A stretch of DNA of 34,720 nt from a virus, in the IMG/VR virus record IMGVR_UViG_3300033144_006022, positions 1 through 34,720 of that record. One strand, 5' to 3'. The first letter of the stretch is position 1; each line of letters opens with the position of its first letter. Positions 23,016-31,478 of the stretch are shown piece after piece. The translations under genes were made by a program, and so were the position numbers. Under the pieces are notes generated by a model. The model ran no database searches. It was not told the DNA's origin and saw nothing but the letters and a program-made list of their open reading frames with translations.

Positions 23016-24468
23016 TATTTTCTACGTCCTGGTCGTTTTCAAATTCAGGTTCTTTATTTTCTTCTAACCAAATTTGTAATTCTTTAAGTCCTTTTTCATC
23101 TTCTGGATAATCTAACATGTATTTTTCTTCCCACATTTTATCTTGGTAAGGTTTCGGACACCCTGGAATTTCTATAGTTTCTTTTATCTCTTTGTGTCTC
23201 TCTGCATCTTTATTAGGCTTAAAATCTCGTGGATAAGTTATCTCATATTTAATGTTTTCATTGGTCCAATCATTAAACAACGATACTATTTTTTTTTCTG
23301 TGTCTTCAGCTAACCGAGAAGAGTCTCGTAGTGTAGACTCGTAAGCAAAAAATTCAAAAGCATAAGCAAGACCAGATTTTGCGTCTTTGCTTTTTGTAAC
23401 TCCTTGAACCCCGCTTTGTTCTGCTACAGCAATTAATGACTCCATTGTGGAATTACGTTTCTCAGAAAGTGCCGTAACTAATGATGGGTCCACAGAAATC
23501 ATTGCCGGTGGATGTCGGGAATCCGGTGGAAAGGTAAGAAAGTTATTTGTTCCAATTGTTTTATCTTGGTCTTCTCCACTTGGATCATCAGGAACAGTAA
23601 GGATACCAAAACCTTGGTCCCTCTCAACAGTTCTGCCTTCAGAATCCTGGTTGAAAATTGTATGGTTAACTTTCACTAATTGATATCGGCTAGGTTCAGC
23701 AAATAATTTTTTCGGGTTATCTAATATTTCTTCATACATCAAAAAACAAGGTAGTCTACCTAATAGATTAGGTTGCGTTTCTATTATATTGTATTTAGAT
23801 TCAAAAGCGTCACAATCCTCTGCACTTTTATTTTCTCTGTATAGAACTGTCTCTTTATCGCTCCATTGTCTGTATATATTTACCGACTCTTTATTCTCGT
23901 CTTCTTCTGTATGGTCGAAGTACATAACAGTTAATAACTTACCAAATTCATCAAATTTAGTACCATCAGAGTTAATTTCGTATGCTTTTTTTATATAACA
24001 ATAAGGATGTTTTTTGTTTTTGATTAATTCTGTACGTAATTCGATACCGTCGGTGTTTTTATTATCTACCACTACTAAAACCATGCTATGCATTCTAACA
24101 TATTTCACTACTAATTTCACGAATTCAGTAAGAGAACCTCCCGATGAAGTGCAATCTAACTCGAAATTATCAAACATATCATTTTTGGTGTCACGTACAA
24201 TTGGCTCATTAAAACAAGCTTTATACATTGCAGTAACAATAGGTCGTATATAATTCGTATAATGCGAGTATTGTCTCCTTTTTCCATAGAAAATTTCTCG
24301 GTGGTGGGCAACTAAATATGTACCAGTTTTAAAACCTCCAGTCCCTTCAAATGCTTCCTCCACAAGTTGATAAGGATTTACACGCATTACATTAATTGCA
24401 TCTGCGCCTGAGTCTATATCTGGGTGTTGAGTATCGCCTGTTTCATCAAAAGAGTTTTCTTTAGCCAT
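22996..24468 (-). CDS. portal protein
   Basis: A 490-residue protein at the correct length and place for a portal: upstream of the Mu F-like gene and downstream of terminase. It starts with a short disordered part, then YLVAHHREIFYGKRRQYSHYTNYIRPIV and TEFVKLVVKYVRMHSMVLVVVDN, and has a stem/crown region with LTALSEKRNSTMESLIAVAEQSGVQ (typical long portal helix) and an acidic C-terminal tail. It forms the ring through which DNA enters and leaves. AAAGGAATTAAAATG precedes it. Confidence 0.85.
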   Translation of the reverse strand: MAKENSFDETGDTQHPDIDSGADAINVMRVNPYQLVEEAFEGTGGFKTGTYLVAHHREIFYGKRRQYSHYTNYIRPIVTAMYKACFNEPIVRDTKNDMFDNFELDCTSSGGSLTEFVKLVVKYVRMHSMVLVVVDNKNTDGIELRTELIKNKKHPYCYIKKAYEINSDGTKFDEFGKLLTVMYFDHTEEDENKESVNIYRQWSDKETVLYRENKSAEDCDAFESKYNIIETQPNLLGRLPCFLMYEEILDNPKKLFAEPSRYQLVKVNHTIFNQDSEGRTVERDQGFGILTVPDDPSGEDQDKTIGTNNFLTFPPDSRHPPAMISVDPSLVTALSEKRNSTMESLIAVAEQSGVQGVTKSKDAKSGLAYAFEFFAYESTLRDSSRLAEDTEKKIVSLFNDWTNENIKYEITYPRDFKPNKDAERHKEIKETIEIPGCPKPYQDKMWEEKYMLDYPEDEKGLKELQIWLEENKEPEFENDQDVENNAESES

Positions 24469-24495
24469 TTTAATTCCTTTTATGTGAGTATACTA

Positions 24496-25038
24496 TTAAT
24501 ATATCCGTTTTTCACCTCGAAATCTTGGTTTTTTCTTAAACACATGGTAGAGCATCGCTAAACAATCTACCATATCATCGTGCACTCCGTTAGGGAACAG
24601 AGCGCATTCATTTATAAATGCTTGGTTCCACGGAGCTTTAATAATGTAAACGTTTCCTGCTTCAAACAAAGGTCGTAAAGGATCTGCTTTAGCTTCTTTG
24701 TTTCCTGTCAGTGTCATAGGTACAACAGTTCTGCTACCCATTAACACATCTTTTATGATGTTATAAGTATCCTTGTACGCCCCAAAAGTTTCTTTATACA
24801 AAGGGTAATTATATTGGTGTAAATAATCTATAATTAATTTGTTACGTTTTACAGCTTTTTCACGAAAACGCAATATATCTGTTACAAAAATTTTTGGAGT
24901 AGCCCCCTCATATATCATTCCTCCTCGCAGTAGCACCGTATAATCAGGATCTGATTTTTTCTTTTGATCTTTTTCACTTGAGGCTAAATCACATGTGATT
25001 ACCTGCCTTATATTTTTTAGTTTGTTAATTACTTGCAT
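24496..25038 (-). CDS. large terminase, nuclease part (separate ORF)
   Basis: A 180-residue RNase H-fold nuclease domain. D17 in VITCDLASSEKD is the first catalytic Asp, the middle has LYKETFGAYKD (E83), and GVHDDMVDCLAML (D154, D155, D158) is the C-terminal catalytic motif. DPDYTVLL and EKRIY are typical as well. In normal terminases this domain follows the ATPase in one chain; here it is a separate frame beginning inside the ATPase ORF (14-base overlap). No good ribosome site precedes the ATG, so translational coupling or a frame change is needed. Confidence 0.85.
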   Translation of the reverse strand: MQVINKLKNIRQVITCDLASSEKDQKKKSDPDYTVLLRGGMIYEGATPKIFVTDILRFREKAVKRNKLIIDYLHQYNYPLYKETFGAYKDTYNIIKDVLMGSRTVVPMTLTGNKEAKADPLRPLFEAGNVYIIKAPWNQAFINECALFPNGVHDDMVDCLAMLYHVFKKKPRFRGEKRIY

Positions 25039-25960
25039 AAGGGTATACTTTATTGTTATCTATGTCCATAATCTGAATTCCGTTGACTTGAAACAAATTA
25101 CCTCCTCTAAGAGTAGGTGATTGCTGGTATAAAGACATCCAACCGTACTCTCCTAATATCTCTTTTTGTTCTTCGTAGAATTGTTTAGAGTACAATTCCG
25201 GGAAAAGATATTGTTCTGGGTAATCTTCGTGCTCTGCAGGAAAGGAAAGTATTTCTGCTTTCGGGAAACAAGGATTTCTCTCCATAAGATCTTTATATCG
25301 TCCGATTAGATCATCCACATCCCATTGTGTTGCTAACATAATAAAAATAGAGGGATCATGTCTTCTAGTCATCATACCATCAGTGAATTCACTCCATACT
25401 TTTTCCCGTATTACAGGGCTGTCAGCATCTTCTCGGGTCCGAAAATAATCATCTAAAATTACGCAATCACCGCCGTTTCCTGCTATACCAGATTGAATAC
25501 CAAACCATTGTGCTTTTCCTATCCCGTTAGATAATTCCCAATTTTCCACACTTTGTGAATCACAAGCCAACTCTATATCATACAACTCTTTAAATTGTGC
25601 GCTATTTTTAACTAAATTCCTTCCAAACCTCGAAAATTTATACGCTTGTTTTGCTGTGTGAGAGGCTATAACTAATTCTTTTTCTGGGAATTCCCCTAGA
25701 AATCTAGGAGGTAAATATCTAGAAATTATGTCACTCTTGCCGTGTTGTGGTGGCATCTGAACTATACCAAACGTGCTTTTTCCTCTACGGTACTCTGAAA
25801 AGGCATGGTCAATGTACTCACAAATAGGTTTGGTGTGTTGCCCTACTATAAAAGGGGAAGTTTTTTTGTTTTTTACCCAACAATATTTAATAAATTCTAA
25901 ATGCTCACGTCTCGCAAGTTCACGCTTTAGCTCTTTTTCTTGGTAGTCGAAATCTGACAT
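25025..25960 (-). CDS. large terminase, ATPase part (separate ORF)
   Basis: A 311-residue packaging ATPase domain from the ATG at 25960. Walker A-like PPQHGKS (70-76), Walker B CVILDD (166-171) and the coupling motif ATQWDVDDLIGR (210-221) are intact, followed by EEQKEILGEYGWMSLYQQSP and the linker GNLFQVNGIQIMDID that normally leads straight into the nuclease. The frame is open upstream to a TTG at 26017, but the ATG at 25960 sits one base after the previous stop and gives the usual N-terminal helix (EKELKREL). The stop TAA at 25025 cuts the gene before the nuclease domain. Confidence 0.85.
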   Translation of the reverse strand: MSDFDYQEKELKRELARREHLEFIKYCWVKNKKTSPFIVGQHTKPICEYIDHAFSEYRRGKSTFGIVQMPPQHGKSDIISRYLPPRFLGEFPEKELVIASHTAKQAYKFSRFGRNLVKNSAQFKELYDIELACDSQSVENWELSNGIGKAQWFGIQSGIAGNGGDCVILDDYFRTREDADSPVIREKVWSEFTDGMMTRRHDPSIFIMLATQWDVDDLIGRYKDLMERNPCFPKAEILSFPAEHEDYPEQYLFPELYSKQFYEEQKEILGEYGWMSLYQQSPTLRGGNLFQVNGIQIMDIDNNKVYPYASN

Positions 25961-25961
25961 A

Positions 25962-26189
25962 TTAAAGTTTGGGTTCCCAGGTCTTACAAAGGCCCGGTCG
26001 TATTGAATCATCACCAAACCTTACTACATAACTTTCATTTAAGCCTATACGTTTAAAAGTTCCAGGCAGTACTATCTTCGGTAAGTCATGTGCCTCAGAC
26101 CACTTACACTTACCGTGACGCACAGAAGTAGGTGCTTCTTTTTCAGGCCATATAGGTTCATATTTACATGTTAAGCATATTTTACTCAT
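25962..26189 (-). CDS. small Cys-containing protein between terminase genes
   Basis: A 75-residue protein with ICLTCKYEP at the start, GKCKW in the middle and GLCKTWEP at the end. Four Cys could hold a zinc (CxxC plus two later Cys), which resembles rubredoxin-like or zinc-ribbon mini-proteins. AAAGGGGTAAC precedes the ATG. It is placed between small and large terminase, where small accessory packaging proteins occur in some phages. Function unknown. Confidence 0.6.
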   Translation of the reverse strand: MSKICLTCKYEPIWPEKEAPTSVRHGKCKWSEAHDLPKIVLPGTFKRIGLNESYVVRFGDDSIRPGLCKTWEPKL

Positions 26190-26192
26190 ACG

Positions 26193-26603
26193 TTACCCCT
26201 TTAATATCTTGATTAATTTTAATGATTGTTTTATATCTCCGTTGGACACACTTTTAAGGCTTTCTTTAAAATCTATTCGAGCACTTTTTTCTGTAGGTTT
26301 ATTCATACCAGGAAACATTTCACTTTCACTAAGGTTTACATCCCCAAAACCACGTTTCTTACCTTTAGCTTTCAGATAAGTGATTAACTCATTTCCTCCG
26401 TTTGCGAGACCTAAACGTAAAAGCATGCTTTCTGCTCGATCCACAAAACCTTCACATATTTCCCAAAAACGAATACGAAAATCTCTATCTTTTTGGGCTA
26501 AATGCATTACTTGCCAACGGGTTACACCTACCGTTCGGCAAGCGGCATTAAAATCTCCAAAGCTATTTTCGAATTCTTCAAGAAATAAGTCTGATTTTTT
26601 CAT
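26193..26603 (-). CDS. small terminase subunit (DNA-recognition)
   Basis: A 136-residue helical protein. Residues 5-60 carry a helix-turn-helix of the TerS type (FNAACRTVGVTRWQVMHLAQKD then FRIRFWEICEGFVD), followed by RAESMLLRLGLANGGNELITYLKAKGKKRGFG, the coiled oligomerisation part and Lys-rich stretch. The C-terminus is short and basic. Position just before the large terminase supports the call. No clear Shine-Dalgarno. Confidence 0.78.
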   Translation of the reverse strand: MKKSDLFLEEFENSFGDFNAACRTVGVTRWQVMHLAQKDRDFRIRFWEICEGFVDRAESMLLRLGLANGGNELITYLKAKGKKRGFGDVNLSESEMFPGMNKPTEKSARIDFKESLKSVSNGDIKQSLKLIKILKG

Positions 26604-26612
26604 AATAAATAC

Positions 26613-27365
26613 TTATATAATAAAAGTTTTTTCGTGTCCTATTTCAACACCTATATCCACATGTACTTTAAATCCTTTTTCTTTAGCCAACATACATAGA
26701 GATGTGTCGTCACCCATGAAGTCAGTTATGTCTGTTCCAGGTACTTTAAAAGGTACAGGTCTAAACCACGGGTATCCTATTTTCTCAAACACACCCTGTT
26801 TAATCAGTAAAAAGCCTGTTCCAGTGTACGCAACTTCGAGAAGAAAATCGTCTAATTCTGCTTTATTCTTCAATTCTCCTCTTAACTGTTCTATTACTGA
26901 AGGCGTAAGAAATTGAAATTGACTGTTATTAGCTTTATAGTAATCCCAATCTAAATCTGTTACAGTAGCATAACGTTTATTGTCCGCCATTTTATATAAC
27001 GCTCCGACTATATCTTTGTCGTGGCTTATTAACCTTTTCAATGTATTATAATTAGGTATGTTATCACTATCTAACCATAGGATGTATTTATAATCTATAC
27101 CATTGAAGGGTTTTTGATCTTTACCTTTTAAATTGTTACCTAATAAACAGCTATTACGCACGTAATACAAATTAGGATTATATTGGTTAAAAAAAGCCAA
27201 TTTTAGACCGTCTTGCATAGATTGAATAACTAAATTAGTCCATGCCGCCAGCCAATTATTTGAGAATTCTTTTCCTGGAATACAAATAACTACATCAAAA
27301 GAAGGTCTCTCTTTTTTTTGTAAATCTGTTATTTTAGTTTTAGTATTCGTATTTTTTTTGGACAT
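26613..27365 (-). CDS. glycosyltransferase-like protein (GT-A fold)
   Basis: A 250-residue protein from the ATG at 27365, which has AGGAG about ten bases upstream; a TTG at 27371 is too close to that site. Residues about 20-110 show FDVVICIPG, then LLGNNLK, and YKYILWLDSDNIPN with a DSD at 99-101, the metal/nucleotide-sugar motif of GT-A enzymes. Later VPGTDITDFMGDDTSLCMLAKEKGFKV fits the acceptor and base region. It is overlapped by another glycosyltransferase gene and likely belongs to a glycan-modifying set. Confidence 0.75.
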   Translation of the reverse strand: MSKKNTNTKTKITDLQKKERPSFDVVICIPGKEFSNNWLAAWTNLVIQSMQDGLKLAFFNQYNPNLYYVRNSCLLGNNLKGKDQKPFNGIDYKYILWLDSDNIPNYNTLKRLISHDKDIVGALYKMADNKRYATVTDLDWDYYKANNSQFQFLTPSVIEQLRGELKNKAELDDFLLEVAYTGTGFLLIKQGVFEKIGYPWFRPVPFKVPGTDITDFMGDDTSLCMLAKEKGFKVHVDIGVEIGHEKTFII

Positions 27366-28161
27366 ATTCAATAAACTCCTCTGTTAATGATTGACGTAGA
27401 TTTCTAGTTTTAATTTTATGTATTAAAATTAAATCATCAAACCAATTTTGTGGGTATCTCGATAAAAATATTTTAGCGTTTTTTCTTAATGCAGATCCGG
27501 AGTCTTGGCTATAGGATTGGTTCCCGTGGTGGTACACGAAATTATATTTTAAAATTTCAGCTTGAAAACCTAATAGTTTAGCACGTAAAGAATAATCGTC
27601 CTCACTGCCGTAATGAGGAAAATGTGTTTCATCTAGATACCCTACTCTTTGGAATACTCTATTTGATATTATATAACAAAACCCGTTGATAAGATCCACT
27701 TTTAAATTATCGCCATTATTTTCCATGCAGAATTGTTCTATGTTTGGTAAGTCTTTAACATCAGCGCATATCATAGATTGGTATGCTGCATTATTGGAAA
27801 TTGGGCTACATAAATCCTGTGTCCCTATACCATCAAGCCATCCATGTGTTACTATTGTGTCCGAATTAAGCCACACATAATATTCTGAATCTTGATTAGC
27901 GGATTGCATTCCACTATTTATTGCTCTTGAAAACCCAGGATTTTTATCATCCCTAATTATTTTAAGTTGTTGGTACTCAAATTGAGATGTATAGTCAAGA
28001 TGCCCGTAGTACTCCGAAAGCTTTCGGTTAGATCCTGAATCAGATAATACTATTTCATACTGGTCATTGGTGTTTTTTAAGACACTTTGTAGGCACTGGT
28101 CTAGTAAGCCAAATTGATCATGGACCGGTATGATTATTGAAAATTTTAAATTTGTTGCCAT
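27340..28161 (-). CDS. family 2 glycosyltransferase
   Basis: A 273-residue GT-A enzyme. FSIIIPVHDQFGLLDQCLQSVL is the classic GT2 start, VWLNSDT (NSD at 99-101) the metal site, and VGYLDETHFPHYGSEDDYSLRAKLLG the downstream ED motif. It transfers a sugar from a nucleotide donor. It could modify virion proteins, phage DNA or host surface glycan. The 3' end overlaps the next gene by 26 bases. AT-rich base composition matches its neighbours, so no recent transfer is suggested. Confidence 0.88.
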   Translation of the reverse strand: MATNLKFSIIIPVHDQFGLLDQCLQSVLKNTNDQYEIVLSDSGSNRKLSEYYGHLDYTSQFEYQQLKIIRDDKNPGFSRAINSGMQSANQDSEYYVWLNSDTIVTHGWLDGIGTQDLCSPISNNAAYQSMICADVKDLPNIEQFCMENNGDNLKVDLINGFCYIISNRVFQRVGYLDETHFPHYGSEDDYSLRAKLLGFQAEILKYNFVYHHGNQSYSQDSGSALRKNAKIFLSRYPQNWFDDLILIHKIKTRNLRQSLTEEFIEYVQKKYEY

Positions 28162-28580
28162 AAACTTTCATTCTGAAAATGGTTGATTTTTTTTATATAA
28201 GTATTTTTAAAACCCTTAGAATATAGATAATCGAATACATAATCTTGCGTAGTATAAAACCCATATAAATTAGAGGTTATGTGCAAATGCGTAACGTACG
28301 TGAAATCTATATCAAATAGGTCATTATATCTATTTAAAATAATAAAAAAACGCTGTTTTAGCCGAAATAATTTACTGTATTTAGCTATAAAAGAAGTGTA
28401 AGACGATAAAAAGTAAGGTAAAAAATACTGTCTGCATTTTTTTTTTATTTTATAGTTATCCCCTATTATATATATTTGATATAAAGGAAAATTTATCGTC
28501 TTACATATTTTTATTAATTTCTTGAAGTCATAATTTATAGAAGGATTTACAACAAAAATATGTTGGAAGTCGTTAACCAT
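28146..28580 (-). CDS. hypothetical protein in glycosyltransferase cluster
   Basis: A 144-residue protein, rich in Lys, Tyr, Phe and Ile (IFVVNPSINYDFKKLIKIC, LYQIYIIGDNYKIKKKCRQYFLPYF). The start resembles the nucleotide-binding strand-loop of a Rossmann-like domain, but it is too short for a full glycosyltransferase. It overlaps the upstream metallophosphoesterase by 8 bases and the downstream GT2 gene by 16. It may assist the neighbours or be a degraded enzyme. Not recognised. Confidence 0.6.
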   Translation of the reverse strand: MVNDFQHIFVVNPSINYDFKKLIKICKTINFPLYQIYIIGDNYKIKKKCRQYFLPYFLSSYTSFIAKYSKLFRLKQRFFIILNRYNDLFDIDFTYVTHLHITSNLYGFYTTQDYVFDYLYSKGFKNTYIKKINHFQNESLWQQI

Positions 28581-29460
28581 AAAAAGGAAACCATTCCACC
28601 TTACATCTAGAAATACCTACTTTATTTATTTGTAATTCTACGATATGGAATCCTGCGTGATTAGTCAGTCTTTTACTCCTCATCCAAGTAGACTGAGAGC
28701 AAACTGCACCTGCACTTAATACGTGAATATGCCTTTCAAAGAAATACCCCTGTTTGTGCACGTGTCCTGTTAATAATATATCAGGTTTTTCACCTCCTGT
28801 AAATGACTCAATAACTTTTTGAAGTCTATAACTTGTGGCGTAACTTGACCCGTCTTCTCCGTGCCATACCCTGAGTTTCGCACTATTAAGCTTGATATCA
28901 GCACAATCATGCCCTAAAAACTCTGCAAAAGGTAACTCTTTAGCAATATCTTTTACTATTAACGCTCCATTTGATTTAATATACCACCTATCGTGATTTC
29001 CATCAATGAAAAACATCTTAATTTTTGAGTTATTAAATTTAGCAAGTATTTCAATAGTGTATTTTTTTTGCTGATCATACCCCACATGAGTAAGTTCATA
29101 TACGTGCCCTGGCCGATTACTCATTCCTTCTACTACATCACCGCAATGGCAAATAAATTCACACTGCTCTTTTTTAAATTGAATAAATGCTTCCTTTAAC
29201 CATTCTTCATGAAAAAATACACTTCCTATATGAGTATCAGATATAACACCAAACTTTATCTTCTTCCCTGTAAAGTTAATTTTCGGGTATTTCGCTTCAA
29301 TTGGTTTTTCATGCAATTTCCCACTTTGTAGAATAGTTTGTATTTCTTTTTTTGAAAATTCCTTTAAGAGTTTTTCTGATAGTTTTTGGTTTTTTAAAGG
29401 TATATTTTGCGATTTTTGGGTTTTTTTTAATTTTTTAATAGGTAATTTTTTAGCTGTCAT
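28573..29460 (-). CDS. calcineurin-like metallophosphoesterase
   Basis: A 295-residue protein with all metal-binding motifs: DTH (75-77), GDVVEG (107-112), GNHDR (154-158), WHG (H200) and GHVH (232-235). The first 60 residues are a Lys-rich, probably flexible extension not needed for the core fold. The family hydrolyses phosphate esters, including nucleic-acid ends and small nucleotides; which substrate applies here is unknown. Phage members are often placed near replication or DNA-modification genes; this one lies beside glycosyltransferase genes. Confidence 0.9.
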   Translation of the reverse strand: MTAKKLPIKKLKKTQKSQNIPLKNQKLSEKLLKEFSKKEIQTILQSGKLHEKPIEAKYPKINFTGKKIKFGVISDTHIGSVFFHEEWLKEAFIQFKKEQCEFICHCGDVVEGMSNRPGHVYELTHVGYDQQKKYTIEILAKFNNSKIKMFFIDGNHDRWYIKSNGALIVKDIAKELPFAEFLGHDCADIKLNSAKLRVWHGEDGSSYATSYRLQKVIESFTGGEKPDILLTGHVHKQGYFFERHIHVLSAGAVCSQSTWMRSKRLTNHAGFHIVELQINKVGISRCKVEWFPFYG

Positions 29461-29461
29461 A

Positions 29462-29668
29462 TTATATCTTTCTGTATTTAGTATCTATAGACGAATATGT
29501 TCTCTCAGGAAAGAACTCGGCCATTAACTTTTTATTTCCGCATATTGTTGAGACGTAAATTCCCGCTTTTTTTAATGTTTTTAAATAGTCTACTTCTTCA
29601 GTTGACCACCATTTATTTTTATTATGTACGCTTTTTATAATATTATTTAATTCTTTAGTTTTTTGCAT
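29462..29668 (-). CDS. Myb/SANT-like small DNA-binding protein
   Basis: A 68-residue protein. After a short basic head, KWWSTEEVDYLKTLKKAG, then CGNKKLMAEFFPERTYSSIDTKYRKI, shows the spaced Trp and the RT-S-I-K-R ending of Myb/SANT helix-turn-helix modules found in phages. The core residues W19/W20 and the final basic helix are consistent with DNA binding. GGAAGG precedes the ATG, and the previous stop is just upstream. Confidence 0.65.
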   Translation of the reverse strand: MQKTKELNNIIKSVHNKNKWWSTEEVDYLKTLKKAGIYVSTICGNKKLMAEFFPERTYSSIDTKYRKI

Positions 29669-29669
29669 A

Positions 29670-30026
29670 TTATACCTTCCTATCTATTGCTTGAAATTTC
29701 TCGCCTTTTTTTCTTCCCCAATACCACCTTAACTTAAGCATATTACTTCCATCAAGTAAATGTTCCAAATTTTTATCATCGTCGAATAAATCAAGTCTTT
29801 TTTTACACTCCCCTGTTAAATCGTAGTTATCAAAATTTTGGTCTTCTATCGGTCCATAACGGAAAGCACCCATTACTAATCTATTGTTTGCTAACTCATC
29901 AAACTCAGGGACTTGTTGTTTTTTCCTTAACTCTTCTAATGGGGGAAGTTTCTTAATGGTAGGTTTCGGTATTCCCCACATATCGTTTAAAAAATCCCTC
30001 TCACTCCAAGTATTATAATCGTTCAT
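29670..30026 (-). CDS. conserved phage-type protein, unknown function
   Basis: A 118-residue protein with NNRLVMGAFRYGPIEDQNFDNYDLTGECKKRLDLFDDDKNLEHLLDGSNM. The pattern of an RYG-containing helix, then an Arg-Leu helix and NLEHLLDGSN resembles a phage protein family seen beside nucleotide metabolism genes, but I cannot assign a reaction. AAAGGAGTAAAAC ahead of the ATG is the standard site in this genome. Confidence 0.6.
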   Translation of the reverse strand: MNDYNTWSERDFLNDMWGIPKPTIKKLPPLEELRKKQQVPEFDELANNRLVMGAFRYGPIEDQNFDNYDLTGECKKRLDLFDDDKNLEHLLDGSNMLKLRWYWGRKKGEKFQAIDRKV

Positions 30027-30039
30027 ATGTTTTACTCCT

Positions 30040-30294
30040 TTACAGTATAATTTTATGGATGATGATGGCGAGATAACCCAATGTAACGAAAATATTAATT
30101 ATCGTGGTTTTATACAATCGCAAAGAAAATGTGGATGTCGATATACCCACCATACCTACGAATGTTACTACTAAAAATTGCCAATCTAATTCTACAACAT
30201 TGTTGTTTATGTTGTATACTATCTGGGCGAGTATACCGTAAAGAAAACCAAATCCTCCAACACTCATTACATAATCTTGCCATCCTTTTTTCAT
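30040..30294 (-). CDS. three-span small membrane protein, holin-like candidate
   Basis: An 84-residue protein with three hydrophobic stretches: residues about 9-28 (VMSVGGFGFLYGILAQIVYN), 37-57 (DWQFLVVTFVGMVGIST) and 65-84 (NIFVTLGYLAIIIHKIIL). Size and three spans suit a small holin or antiholin, but no endolysin is beside it, so this is only a possibility. AAGGAGTAAAGTGT precedes the ATG. Confidence 0.62.
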   Translation of the reverse strand: MKKGWQDYVMSVGGFGFLYGILAQIVYNINNNVVELDWQFLVVTFVGMVGISTSTFSLRLYKTTIINIFVTLGYLAIIIHKIIL

Positions 30295-30315
30295 ACACTT
30301 TACTCCTTTGTAAAA

Positions 30316-31275
30316 TTAACTCATGAGATCTATAAACTTTTTATCAAACTGTTTAAATGCTTTTTTCCATTGTTCATCTTTCAGTAATTCTTTTTTAATA
30401 CACCCATATGTCTTATTTCTGTTAGGGCTTATATGGTCTCCTGGAAGAATTCTTTCATTATCCTTCGTGAGTTCTTCAGGCTTTCCGAAAGCCTCTAAAA
30501 TAAAACTATAAAGAAAACCTTCATCACCTAAAGTGTTAATATCTCTTTCGAAATTTTCATGATCTTTTTTAAAGATAGCTAAAAATTCTTGCAATTTCAG
30601 ATAATATTTATTATTATCAACAAAATGGATTCCAGAAAGCTTAAGTTGATTTTCTCTTACGAAATTAAAAAAGCAAGTATTATTTCTTTCCATACCTTCT
30701 AAATTATTCTTTATTGCTTTTTCATACTTATCTCCGTCTTGTGGGAATACCCGTAAAAAACGTTGAGTATGTGGTATAATATTTTTCATATCGCTCTGAA
30801 AAATAACAAATCTATCAGAGATAAGTTTGTCAAATGTATTTTCTATATTTGCTATTTTTTTACCGTACAGATCGTAAAAACTTTTAGTATCTTCTACCAT
30901 TATTCCTATATCTGCGTCTGTATTCTTTAACGCACTAAACAAAAAAGGCAGAACAAAATGATAATAATTTTGGTCTGCGTAAGTAAAAAGATATATTTTT
31001 GGTTTATTTTTCATCCTTTTTCCTGTGTTTAAAATAATTTTTAAATTGGAGAGTACATTTTGCTTTATATTTATTTTCTTCAATTTGAACCTTTCTTCAC
31101 TTGTCAGAAAAATCTTATCGTAATTTTCTCTGTACTTTTTCAGATCAGTTTGCATTTGTTGTGTTTTTAATGCCATACATTTACTCCTTTTTACATTACT
31201 TAAGTATTTTGTGCACCAACTTTTTATATTGTTTTCGTTTAAACTAATGGGTTTTTCAGGTGAACCTAAATCCAT
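30316..31275 (-). CDS. glycosyltransferase-like protein (GT8-like), two possible starts
   Basis: A protein of 319 residues from the ATG at 31275, or 286 from the ATG at 31176, which has AAAAAGGAGTAAATG just before it, the genome's usual ribosome site. The longer start overlaps the previous gene by 10 bases and has only GAGG. The core (KPKIYLFTYADQNYYHFVLPFLFSALK, then ADIGIMVEDTKSFYDLYG) looks like the opening of a GT8-style glycosyltransferase, and later RFLRVFPQD fits such enzymes, but no firm DxD is seen. A helical C-terminal part ends in KQFDKKFIDLMS. Confidence 0.6.
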   Translation of the reverse strand: MDLGSPEKPISLNENNIKSWCTKYLSNVKRSKCMALKTQQMQTDLKKYRENYDKIFLTSEERFKLKKINIKQNVLSNLKIILNTGKRMKNKPKIYLFTYADQNYYHFVLPFLFSALKNTDADIGIMVEDTKSFYDLYGKKIANIENTFDKLISDRFVIFQSDMKNIIPHTQRFLRVFPQDGDKYEKAIKNNLEGMERNNTCFFNFVRENQLKLSGIHFVDNNKYYLKLQEFLAIFKKDHENFERDINTLGDEGFLYSFILEAFGKPEELTKDNERILPGDHISPNRNKTYGCIKKELLKDEQWKKAFKQFDKKFIDLMS

Positions 31276-31478
31276 TTTTCTGTTACCTCGTTATTTCTAT
31301 ATGGGCCATAAAAGATATTATTATAATTGATAGCTGTTTGAGACCACATGTTGTAATTAAAATCTTGAAGATTTCTATATATAACACATCGGCATTGAGA
31401 ACACATTTGTTGCCCTCTGAAATTATATTCCCATAAACTCGCGCCATGACTGCACCCATAATTAATTTCTTTTTTCAA
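31266..31478 (-). CDS. small CxxC protein
   Basis: A 70-residue protein with GCSHGASLWEYNF and MCSQCRCVIYR; the spacing of Cys and His suggests a small zinc-binding knuckle. It is aromatic-rich (YNFRGQQ, NYNMWSQ, NYNNIFYGPY). It overlaps both neighbours by 10-17 bases, as expected in a packed operon. Function unknown. Confidence 0.6.
   Translation of the reverse strand: MKKEINYGCSHGASLWEYNFRGQQMCSQCRCVIYRNLQDFNYNMWSQTAINYNNIFYGPYRNNEVTEKWI

Noticed and set aside
30110-30298. Alternative minus-strand frame overlapping the three-span membrane protein
   Set aside because: It has no hydrophobic pattern or ribosome site, while the other frame starts at ATG 30294 with AAGGAG and encodes clear membrane helices.
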